A stretch of 5,018 nucleotides of DNA from Eubacterium sp. (GTDB lineage Bacteria > Bacillota > Clostridia > Lachnospirales > Lachnospiraceae), in assembly GCA_003486385.1 (NCBI GenBank), contig DNFT01000030.1, positions 1 to 5,018 on the forward strand, given 5' to 3'. The notes below the pieces were generated by a model. It was not told the DNA's origin. It saw nothing but the letters and a program-made list of their open reading frames with translations, and ran no database searches. This document shows, piece after piece, positions 1 to 5,018 of the stretch (position 1 is the first letter of the stretch; each line of letters starts with the position of its first letter). Position numbers and translations under genes: made by a program.

Positions 1-1
1 T

Positions 2-19
2 GCATACACGGATGTATGC
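2..19. repeat. Small perfect hairpin at the left edge
   Basis: Seven-base arms GCATACA and TGTATGC flank a four-base CGGA loop. A related sequence, TGTATACA, follows at 37-44, so alternative pairings with that arm are possible. No run of T follows on the plus strand beyond TTTG, and on the minus strand the window ends at the stem, so I cannot tell whether this is an intrinsic terminator for a gene outside the window. The rest of 1-159 holds no gene, only this hairpin, a GTTCTTAGAAC palindrome at 60-70 and the inverted repeat copy listed separately. Confidence 0.5.
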
Positions 20-64
20 TTTGCTTCGGTGGCGAATGTATACAATAACCCATATCAGAGTTCT

Positions 65-151
65 TAGAACATCTTGCTTCGGACAATGGAGCTGGTATGC
101 ATAAATATAATACGTTATACACTCACAAATTAGATTGGCATGTTTTGACAC
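65..151 (+). repeat. Left copy of an 87-base inverted repeat
   Basis: This stretch matches the reverse complement of 4924-5010 without gaps, with 78 of 87 positions identical by my count. The mismatches are at 87, 88 and 95 and, mostly, in an 11-base variable patch at 126-136. Conserved blocks are TAGAACATCTTGCTTCGGAC at the outer end, a block from 96 to 125 containing the palindrome TATGCATA and the TATAA-TACG-TTATA dyad, and GGCATGTTTTGACAC at the inner end. A short reading frame beginning at the conserved ATG (97) exists in both copies, but most differences between the copies would change the encoded residue, which argues for a nucleic-acid element rather than a peptide. The copy begins 8 bases beyond the yolD-like stop codon. 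The core TTGCTTCGG also recurs at 21-29. Confidence 0.85.
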
Positions 152-159
152 ACTGTTAT

Positions 160-417
160 CTATTCGTTGCTTCTCTCATGCTCTATCTCATTATCGATCG
201 CAAGCTTCACCCTCTCCTGTGTTTTCTTAACCTCAGCATCATGCCCTGTGAGCGCCGCGAACGGAGCGAACTGGGCAGCTCTGTCCGCTATCGGCATGTG
301 AGGTCTGTCCCTTGACACATGATGTGGCATATCTATTATATCGTCATATCTGCTGCTGCCTGCCACATTCTTATAGAATTCCTCACTTATTTCCCCCTGA
401 AAGCTGCCCTCATTCAT
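160..417 (-). CDS. YolD-like family protein (short form)
   Basis: This 85-residue protein carries the characteristic YolD-like signature: YDDIIDMPHHVS at about residues 24-35, followed by a P-H-M-P segment and DRAAQFAPFAALTGHDAEV at about 45-63. YolD-like proteins are small, of unclear biochemical function, and in Firmicutes usually sit beside UvrX/UmuC-type Y-family polymerases, as here. The ATG overlaps the polymerase stop codon (ATGA, 414-417) and has a GGAGGT ribosome site at 426-431, eight bases upstream, so translational coupling is likely. Many Lachnospiraceae relatives I recall are longer, with a C-terminal half that is missing here; the protein instead ends in a charged, probably helical tail (VKKTQERVKLAIDNEIEHER). 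It stops 8 bases before the left inverted repeat copy, so truncation is possible. Family call is solid from motif; function is not established. Confidence 0.85.
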   Translation of the reverse strand: MNEGSFQGEISEEFYKNVAGSSRYDDIIDMPHHVSRDRPHMPIADRAAQFAPFAALTGHDAEVKKTQERVKLAIDNEIEHERSNE

Positions 418-1940
418 GCCCTGTGACCTCCGATCTGACCATTACGCGATATCGCCGTCGCGCCATCCTCAAGGTTCATGCCCTTTAATATGGCATTTTT
501 GCCGAATTTCTTCTTGATGTCGAGTACCGCCTGCTGCATCTGACGTTCCTTGGCAAGCTGCTTCTTCTCCTGCTCCTTCTCACGCTCAAGCTTCTCGTAG
601 TCGGTAAACAAATCAAGCTGTGTAAATTCCGGCTCATCATCCGCAAGACTCTCATCCACCACCTTGCAGGCAACCACATTTATTCTCCTCACAAGAAGAT
701 TTCTGTTGATTATCCTGTCAAAAAGCTCCATCATTGCGTCTATAATCAGCTTCGTTGAAGAAGTCCTGTGTGCAAGATTCTGTGTTCCGTGTGCATGCTT
801 TGGTATCCTTCTTCCGTAGCCGTCTAACACAATCTCACCCTTATACTTTTTAGCAATCTCCGGATTGGTGAGGTTCTCAACGTCATAGCCGATGGTGAGC
901 ACAAGCTGGTTCGTGACAAGGTGCTTATCAACAAGTCCAAGCACCAGCCCATCCGTCATTTCCTTGACAATAAGCCTTGCCTTGTCCGCAGTGTACGGAC
1001 ATGAAAGCACCTGCCCCTCACTCACACTGTTCGTCTCAGACCTGTAGGACTTGATATCCGCCATCGTGCACGGCTCATAGCCCCACGCGTGGTCTATTAG
1101 AAGCTCCGCATTCACTCCGAACAGCTTATATAACAAATCCTCATTATAGTACTCATCCTTCTTCCCGATGGAGCACCTTGCTACATCACCCATCGTGTAC
1201 ATTCCGTATTCATTGAGCTTTTTCGTATAGCCGCGCCCGATGCGCCAGAAATCCGTCAACGGTGTATGTCCCCACAGCAGACGGCGGTAGCTCAGCTCAT
1301 CAAGCTGTGCAATCCGCACTCCCTCCTCATCGGGATGCGCATGCTTGGCAACTATGTCCATTGCGACCTTGCACAGATACAGATTAGTCCCTATTCCCGC
1401 AGTAGCGGTTATGCCTGTCTCCGACTTAATCTCATGTATCAGCTTCGTTGTAAGTTCTCTTGCCGTCAGCTTATACATTCTCACGTATTCGGTAATGTCA
1501 ATCATCACCTCATCGATGGAATACACATGTATGTCCTCCGGCGCAATGTATCTAAGATATATCTGATATATCCTTGTGCTGTATTCCATATAGTACGCCA
1601 TCCTCGGAGGTGCCGCAATATACCCCACCTTAAGACAAGGATTTTCTTCAAGCTCCGGTGCAAATACGGATTCACCTGTAAAATGTCCGCCGCTTCCCAG
1701 CCTGCGCGCCCTATCCCTGTTGACCTCACGTACCCTCTGTACAACCTCAAAAAGCCTTGCTCTCCCCGGTATCCCATAAGCCTTCAGGGATGGAGAGACA
1801 GCAAGGCATATTGTCTTTTCAGTCCTGCCTGCATCAGCCACAACAAGATTCGTTGTCAGCGGGTCAAGTCCACGCTCTCTGCACTCTACTGACGCATAAA
1901 AGGATTTTAAATCAATTGCAACATAGATTCGTTCCGTAAT
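414..1940 (-). CDS. Y-family translesion DNA polymerase (UmuC/UvrX-type)
   Basis: About 508 residues; it should insert nucleotides opposite damaged template bases at stalled forks. Numbering from the ATT at 1938-1940: palm motif IYVAIDLKSFYASVEC at about 5-20 with metal-binding Asp10 and steric-gate Tyr15; TEKTICLAVSPSLKAYGIPG at about 41-60 in the finger region; second acidic motif YSIDE with Asp143 and Glu144; GITATAGIGTNLYLCKVA at about 176-193; thumb helix-hairpin-helix WRIGRGYTKKL at about 232-242; little-finger region to about 430; QLDLF at 441-445, a canonical sliding-clamp binding motif; a charged probable coiled coil at about 448-470; and the conserved tail KNAILKGMNLEDGATA...IGGHRA. 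No ATG, GTG or TTG lies in frame before GTG at 1839-1841, and starting there would delete Asp10 and the steric gate. The frame is closed by TGA at 1950-1952, so an ATT or ACG start just after AGGAGGT is inferred. It follows znuB by 21 bases and overlaps the yolD-like gene by 4. Confidence 0.9.
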   Translation of the reverse strand: MTERIYVAIDLKSFYASVECRERGLDPLTTNLVVADAGRTEKTICLAVSPSLKAYGIPGRARLFEVVQRVREVNRDRARRLGSGGHFTGESVFAPELEENPCLKVGYIAAPPRMAYYMEYSTRIYQIYLRYIAPEDIHVYSIDEVMIDITEYVRMYKLTARELTTKLIHEIKSETGITATAGIGTNLYLCKVAMDIVAKHAHPDEEGVRIAQLDELSYRRLLWGHTPLTDFWRIGRGYTKKLNEYGMYTMGDVARCSIGKKDEYYNEDLLYKLFGVNAELLIDHAWGYEPCTMADIKSYRSETNSVSEGQVLSCPYTADKARLIVKEMTDGLVLGLVDKHLVTNQLVLTIGYDVENLTNPEIAKKYKGEIVLDGYGRRIPKHAHGTQNLAHRTSSTKLIIDAMMELFDRIINRNLLVRRINVVACKVVDESLADDEPEFTQLDLFTDYEKLEREKEQEKKQLAKERQMQQAVLDIKKKFGKNAILKGMNLEDGATAISRNGQIGGHRA

Positions 1941-1943
1941 CAG

Positions 1944-1950
1944 ACCTCCT
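1944..1950 (-). promoter_or_regulatory. Shine-Dalgarno AGGAGGT that decides the polymerase start
   Basis: A perfect AGGAGGT lies in the 21-base gap between the permease stop codon and the polymerase. Three bases separate it from ATT (1938-1940) and six from ACG (1935-1937), the two candidate start codons that keep the catalytic N-terminus. The ATG at 1951-1953 overlaps the start of this site, is in another frame and stops after 13 codons, so it is not the polymerase start. The strong ribosome site so close to the conserved N-terminus is the main reason to extend the gene beyond the first canonical start codon. Confidence 0.75.
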
Positions 1951-1961
1951 CATGGCAAAAC

Positions 1962-2780
1962 TTATTTTCTTATAAGCTTTCCTGCTACCATAAGTATACA
2001 AAAAACAACGAAATTTGCAAGAACTATGCTCGCACCTACGGGCAGATTGAAGCTATATGAGCTGTATAATCCCACAAAGAAACACAATACGGAGACTATA
2101 CCGGATATGATAACAACCTTTCTGAAGCCCTTCACAACTGCACCTGCCGAGAGTGTCGGGAATATAATAAGGCTGGATATAAGCATTGTGCCCATTATTC
2201 TCATTCCTATTACTATTGTCAGTGCTGTGAGTACTGCTATGAGCATATTGTAAAACTCAGCCCTCACTCCTGTTGCTTTTGCAAAATCACTGTCAAAAGT
2301 GATTGCAAATATCTTGTGATAGAAAATAAAAAACAGTATCAGGACAATCACCGACAATATGACACTTATATATACGTCAGTCCTGCTCATGGCCAGTATG
2401 CTTCCGAACATATAGCTGTATACATCCGTGTTAAGCCCTCCGCTTAATGATGTAACAGTGACACCTGTTGCTATGGCAACTGATGACACCAACGCTATTG
2501 CCGAATCAGACTGAACCTTGCTGTCCTTGCCAAGCTTCAATATGAAGAAAGCTGCTACAATCACAACAGGAACTGCGATTGCAAGAGGTGCTACATTCAT
2601 AACCGCAGCAACGGACAAAGCCCCGAATCCTACATGTGACAAGCCATCACCTATCATTGAAAATCTCTTGAGCACAAGGCTGACTCCGAGAAGCGCACAG
2701 CACAGTGCAACAAGTCCGCCTGCAATCATGGCTCTCACTATAAAATCGTATGAAAATAACAGCTTCACTGTATCAAACAT
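1962..2780 (-). CDS. znuB: Zinc/manganese-type ABC transporter permease (ABC-3 family)
   Basis: The 272-residue integral membrane protein is the translocation subunit of a metal ABC importer. Hydrophobic stretches cover about residues 14-37, 53-82, 93-113, 135-160, 177-216 and 221-268, consistent with the seven to nine segments usual in this family. Family-typical sequence includes SMIGDGLSHVGFGALS at about 41-56, the DFAKATGV segment at 165-172 that in ABC-3 permeases faces the ATPase, and GTMLISSLIIFPTLSAG at about 197-213. Length is normal for ZnuB/MntB/AdcB proteins. The ATG lies inside the end of the ATPase gene (8-base overlap) with GGGAG six bases upstream. Zinc is favoured over manganese because of the histidine-rich binding protein in the same operon, but ABC-3 permeases cannot be assigned a metal from sequence alone. 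Confidence 0.93.
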   Translation of the reverse strand: MFDTVKLLFSYDFIVRAMIAGGLVALCCALLGVSLVLKRFSMIGDGLSHVGFGALSVAAVMNVAPLAIAVPVVIVAAFFILKLGKDSKVQSDSAIALVSSVAIATGVTVTSLSGGLNTDVYSYMFGSILAMSRTDVYISVILSVIVLILFFIFYHKIFAITFDSDFAKATGVRAEFYNMLIAVLTALTIVIGMRIMGTMLISSLIIFPTLSAGAVVKGFRKVVIISGIVSVLCFFVGLYSSYSFNLPVGASIVLANFVVFCILMVAGKLIRK

Positions 2781-3612
2781 AGCGTTCTCCCTTCTTCACC
2801 TTATCCAAAAGACTCTTACCCGTATTTTTATCCATGTCCTTATCTTTGTTTTCATTCCTATCAATAGGCACTTTAGCGGTGCTGTCTGTCTCTTCGCTGT
2901 TTTTATAATCAAGCCCAAGGAAATGCCTTGCCGCCTCGCTGTCTAAATACTTATCAGCCGGTCCGAAATATCCGCAGCCTGAACGCTTATTCACATGGAG
3001 AATAAGTCCCGCATCGGACACGGCCTTGTTGAGGTCATGCGATACCATAAGTATTGTGGTCTTTTTCTCCCTGTTAAGTCTCTTTAACAGCTCATAGAGC
3101 TCCTCCGTAGCAACCGGATCAAGCCCTGTGGTCGGCTCATCGAGAAGCAGAAGCTTGTCCGTCGCGCACATCGCCCTGGCAAGAAGCACCCTCTGCTTCT
3201 GTCCTCCCGAGAGACTTCCGAAGGAAGCCCTCACATAGTCTGCCATACCGAAATCACTCAGTATCTCCATAGCCTTGGCTTTCTCCGCCCTGTTATAATA
3301 AGGTCTTAAACCCATCTTATTCAGGAAGCCGGACATAACTACCTCCTTCACCGTAGCCGGGAAATTCTTCTGGTAATCCTTCTGCTGCGGGAGATATCCT
3401 ACATCGGCTCTGCTCATCCCATCACCATATTCAAGCTTTCCTCCCTGTATCCTCGCAAGTCCAAGTATTCCCTTAAGGAGACTGCTCTTTCCTGCTCCAT
3501 TCTCACCCACTATACATACATAGTCACCTCTGTTAAGCTCAAAGCTCACATCCGAAACCACTATTCCGTCCTCATAACCAACACTTATATTTTCACATCT
3601 AAGCTGTGCCAT
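2773..3612 (-). CDS. znuC: Zinc/manganese-type ABC transporter ATP-binding protein
   Basis: The 279-residue cytoplasmic ATPase powers the importer. All ABC motifs are intact: Walker A GENGAGKS (36-43), Q-loop in GYLPQQ (Gln76), signature LSGGQ (134-138), Walker B KLLLLDEP (153-160, Asp158 and Glu159), D-loop GLD (163-165) and switch His192 in SHDL. The QQKDYQKNFPATVKEVV segment after the Q-loop resembles that of metal-type ABC ATPases (ZnuC/MntA class). The ABC domain is essentially complete by about residue 235; the last 40 or so residues are a polar, lysine- and aspartate-rich tail (NENKDKDMDKNTGK) with no motif I recognise. The ATG shares one base with the znuA stop (TGATG), and a strong AAGGAGGG site lies nine bases upstream at 3622-3629, inside the znuA end. 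Confidence 0.95.
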   Translation of the reverse strand: MAQLRCENISVGYEDGIVVSDVSFELNRGDYVCIVGENGAGKSSLLKGILGLARIQGGKLEYGDGMSRADVGYLPQQKDYQKNFPATVKEVVMSGFLNKMGLRPYYNRAEKAKAMEILSDFGMADYVRASFGSLSGGQKQRVLLARAMCATDKLLLLDEPTTGLDPVATEELYELLKRLNREKKTTILMVSHDLNKAVSDAGLILHVNKRSGCGYFGPADKYLDSEAARHFLGLDYKNSEETDSTAKVPIDRNENKDKDMDKNTGKSLLDKVKKGERYV

Positions 3613-4709
3613 CAGTTAAGTCCCTCCTTAAGCTTCTCCACATTATTCCACATTATATCAAGATATGTCACACCATTCTCATATTCCTGTCTGCTGACAT
3701 TGTGTGCTGAATGTAACAGGAGAAGCTTAACTCCTGTCTCCTCAGCAATCGTCCTCGCCACCTTCGGGTCTGCAAGCTCCTCATAGTATACTGCCTTAGC
3801 CCCGCTCTCCTTTATCTCATCAATCATCCTCATAACACTGCTTATTGACGGCTCAGACTCCGCTGAGCAGTCATGATATGCCGAAACACAGTCAAAATCG
3901 TACTCTCTTACAAAATATGTCATTGCAAAGCGTCCGCCAAAAAATATCGTCCTGCGAGCACTCTCCTCGCTCACCTGCCTGAACGCTGCATCAACCTCCG
4001 CTAACTTGTCTATATACTCATCTGCTCTCTGTCTATACTCCTCCGCATGCTGCGGATCCTTCTCCATAAGTGCATCAACTATATTCTCAACCATCTGCAT
4101 AGCATATACCGGAGAAGTCCATATATGCGGGTCATACTCATGTGTATGTCCGGAATGGCTGTGACCCGCGTGCGAATCATGTTCATCATCCTCATCCGTA
4201 TCCTCATGAGCACCGTGTTCGTCATCCTCATCCGCATCCTCATGAGTAATGTGCACATGAGTACTGTGCTCATGTGCACTGTGCTCATCCACGAAATAGT
4301 CCTCCTCCTTTTCAAGCGTAATACCATCGGACACATCCACAACCATAACGCTGTCATCAAGGCTGTCTATTATCGTCTGAGCCCATACCTCCATATACTT
4401 TCCTGTGTATATGAACATATCACTCTCCCGTATCTCAATCATGTCCGCCGGGCGCAGATCATACGAATGGCTCTCCATCCCCGGAGGAAGAAGAAGCGTC
4501 ACATCAGCATAATCGCCGGCTATCTGCCTTGCAAAATCATACTGCGGAAATAATGTCGCCACAATCTTCAATTTTTTTCCGGATTCATCACCGGCAGCAC
4601 CGCTGTTATCACTGCTGCCCTTAGAACATCCGGCGGCAAAAGCACATATTCCCACAGCAAGCGCACATATTATAAGTACAAGCCTTTTTCGCGAACGCAG
4701 TCTGTCCAT
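3612..4709 (-). CDS. znuA: Zinc-type ABC transporter substrate-binding lipoprotein with His/Asp-rich loop
   Basis: This 365-residue cluster A-I (ZnuA/AdcA-type) binding protein captures metal outside the membrane for the permease. A basic start, hydrophobic core and lipobox FAAGC point to lipid attachment at Cys28. The N-lobe begins KIVATLFPQYDFARQIAG (about 48-65), followed by LLLPPGMESHSYDLRP (73-87, likely ligand His81) and the YTGKYMEVW strand (101-109). Residues 141-190 form an acidic loop with 14 histidines, typical of zinc-binding members and thought to act as a metal scoop or sensor. DPHIWTSP (193-200) carries likely ligand His195. The C-lobe contains CSAESEPS and ends with HNVSRQEYENGVTYLDIM. 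The segment where many ZnuA proteins carry the third ligand histidine reads FFGGRFAMTY and lacks one. GAAAGG at 4723-4728, 13 bases before the ATG, is a somewhat distant ribosome site. First gene of the operon. Confidence 0.93.
   Translation of the reverse strand: MDRLRSRKRLVLIICALAVGICAFAAGCSKGSSDNSGAAGDESGKKLKIVATLFPQYDFARQIAGDYADVTLLLPPGMESHSYDLRPADMIEIRESDMFIYTGKYMEVWAQTIIDSLDDSVMVVDVSDGITLEKEEDYFVDEHSAHEHSTHVHITHEDADEDDEHGAHEDTDEDDEHDSHAGHSHSGHTHEYDPHIWTSPVYAMQMVENIVDALMEKDPQHAEEYRQRADEYIDKLAEVDAAFRQVSEESARRTIFFGGRFAMTYFVREYDFDCVSAYHDCSAESEPSISSVMRMIDEIKESGAKAVYYEELADPKVARTIAEETGVKLLLLHSAHNVSRQEYENGVTYLDIMWNNVEKLKEGLN
4180..4251 (-). repeat. Two tandem 36-base units encoding part of the His/Asp-rich loop
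   Basis: Units 4180-4215 and 4216-4251 are identical at 31 of 36 positions and keep the reading frame, encoding two copies of a 12-residue HED-x-DEDDEH-type block within the znuA-like protein (about residues 157-180). Less regular TGTGCTCATG-like repeats continue to about 4290. The pattern indicates in-frame duplication, and the loop length may differ between strains. Confidence 0.8.
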
Positions 4710-4841
4710 ATTATAAAAATATCCTTTCTATTATTAATAAGCAGGTAATTGTGAAACCCTCGCATAACCTGAACCCCACATATCCACATCAGTCTCAATC
4801 CTGTATATTTTATTCGAATTTGAAAACCAATTTCATATTGC
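4710..4841 (-). other. Probable 5' leader of the znu operon
   Basis: Between the predicted transcription start (about 4841, seven bases past the -10) and the znuA ATG lie about 130 bases without a plausible gene. It holds a perfect TTATTAATAA palindrome at 4731-4740 just upstream of the ribosome site, and weak five-base arms CAGGT/ACCTG (4742-4746 and 4767-4771). I see no convincing match to a Zur, AdcR or Fur operator and no riboswitch I recognise. The palindrome could be an operator half or chance in AT-rich DNA. Confidence 0.4.
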
Positions 4842-4847
4842 TTTTTT

Positions 4848-4875
4848 ATTATACCAATAGAACTGTTTTTGTCAA
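4848..4875 (-). promoter_or_regulatory. Sigma-A promoter for the znu operon
   Basis: On the minus strand TTGACA (4870-4875) and TATAAT (4848-4853) match consensus perfectly, separated by 16 bases, with a TG one base before the -10 (extended -10). It points at znuA and nothing else lies between. A perfect promoter of this kind normally needs a repressor if the genes are metal-responsive, but none of the flanking sequence matches an operator I can name. A small TGCCG/CGGCA hairpin lies upstream at about 4896-4915. Confidence 0.88.
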
Positions 4876-4923
4876 GAAAGAATTTTTTACTATGTGCCGG
4901 ACAATTATTCGGCAGGGATTCGG

Positions 4924-5010
4924 GTGTCAAAACATGCCTGTTTATTCTCTGAGTGTATAACGTATTATATTTATGCATATCAGCTCAGTTGTCCGAAGCA
5001 AGATGTTCTA
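4924..5010 (-). repeat. Right copy of the 87-base inverted repeat
   Basis: This is the partner of 65-151 in opposite orientation, so both copies read inward. Identity stops abruptly at both ends: the bases outside 5010 (CACGTTCG) do not match those outside 65, and the inner flanks diverge immediately after TTGACAC. No matching short direct repeats flank the pair, so no target-site duplication is visible. This copy lies about 50 bases upstream of the znu promoter -35. The remaining bases 4876-4923 and 5011-5018 hold no gene. Confidence 0.85.
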
Positions 5011-5018
5011 CACGTTCG

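Noticed and set aside
96..125. Intrinsic terminator for the operon inside the left repeat (TATAA/TTATA stem)
   Set aside because: The stem is five A/T pairs without GC content and the downstream bases on the minus strand are not a clean T run, so it is too weak to call.
97..315. Plus-strand 72-codon frame, and its counterpart at 4670-4978 on the minus strand, both beginning MHKYNTLYT
   Set aside because: The shared start is simply the inverted repeat. Differences between copies mostly change residues, neither has a convincing ribosome site, and the rest of each frame runs antisense to or out of frame with a well-supported gene or through the promoter region.
1266..1892. Plus-strand 208-codon open frame opposite the polymerase
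   Set aside because: It is antisense to a gene with intact family motifs, and its translation shows no recognisable domain; it is a shadow of codon bias.
1951..1953. ATG just upstream of the polymerase as its start codon
   Set aside because: It is in a different frame, ends after 13 codons and has no ribosome site of its own; the AGGAGGT lies within it. Making it the start would require a frameshift.
4047..4553. Plus-strand 168-codon frame and minus-strand Met-rich frame at 4079-4360
   Set aside because: Both are alternate-frame readings of the repetitive His/Asp-rich part of znuA; their compositional bias comes from the tandem repeats.
5005..5018. Possible LexA/SOS box at the right edge (CGAACGTGTAGAAC on the minus strand)
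   Set aside because: The two GAAC elements are in direct, not inverted, orientation, so it does not fit the GAAC-N4-GTTC dyad. The GTTCTTAGAAC palindrome at 60-70 has the arms in the reverse order.

Overview
The window reads as an ordinary chromosomal segment of a Clostridia bacterium, most likely a member of the Lachnospiraceae. The grounds are moderate GC content, strong AGGAGG-type ribosome sites, a consensus sigma-A promoter with an extended -10, and the Firmicutes-style pairing of a Y-family DNA polymerase with a YolD-like protein. Genus assignment is not possible from the sequence alone.

All five recognisable genes are on the minus strand, packed head to tail with gaps of at most 21 bases or short overlaps. 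In transcription order (right to left) they are: a zinc/manganese-type ABC substrate-binding lipoprotein with a histidine-rich loop (znuA-like, 3612-4709), its ATPase (znuC-like, 2773-3612), its ABC-3 family permease (znuB-like, 1962-2780), a UmuC/DinB-type Y-family translesion DNA polymerase (414-1940), and a short YolD-like protein (160-417). A clear promoter lies at 4848-4875, about 130 bases before znuA. No terminator or second promoter is evident between the genes, so the layout suggests one transcript joining metal import to lesion bypass.

The first three genes form a complete importer: the lipoprotein captures metal outside the membrane, the permease passes it through, and the ATPase drives transport. 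The last two form a typical TLS polymerase plus YolD partner cassette. The polymerase has the catalytic acidic residues, steric gate, thumb and a C-terminal clamp-binding QLDLF motif. It has no ATG, GTG or TTG start in the right place: its N-terminal catalytic motif is in frame only if translation begins at an ATT (or ACG) codon just after a strong Shine-Dalgarno sequence.

The outer edges carry an 87-base inverted repeat (65-151 and 4924-5010, about 90 percent identical, ungapped) that faces inward and brackets the whole five-gene block. It is the least explained structure in the window. I see no CRISPR, tRNA, rRNA, transposase or phage gene, and no clear novel defence or other exotic system.
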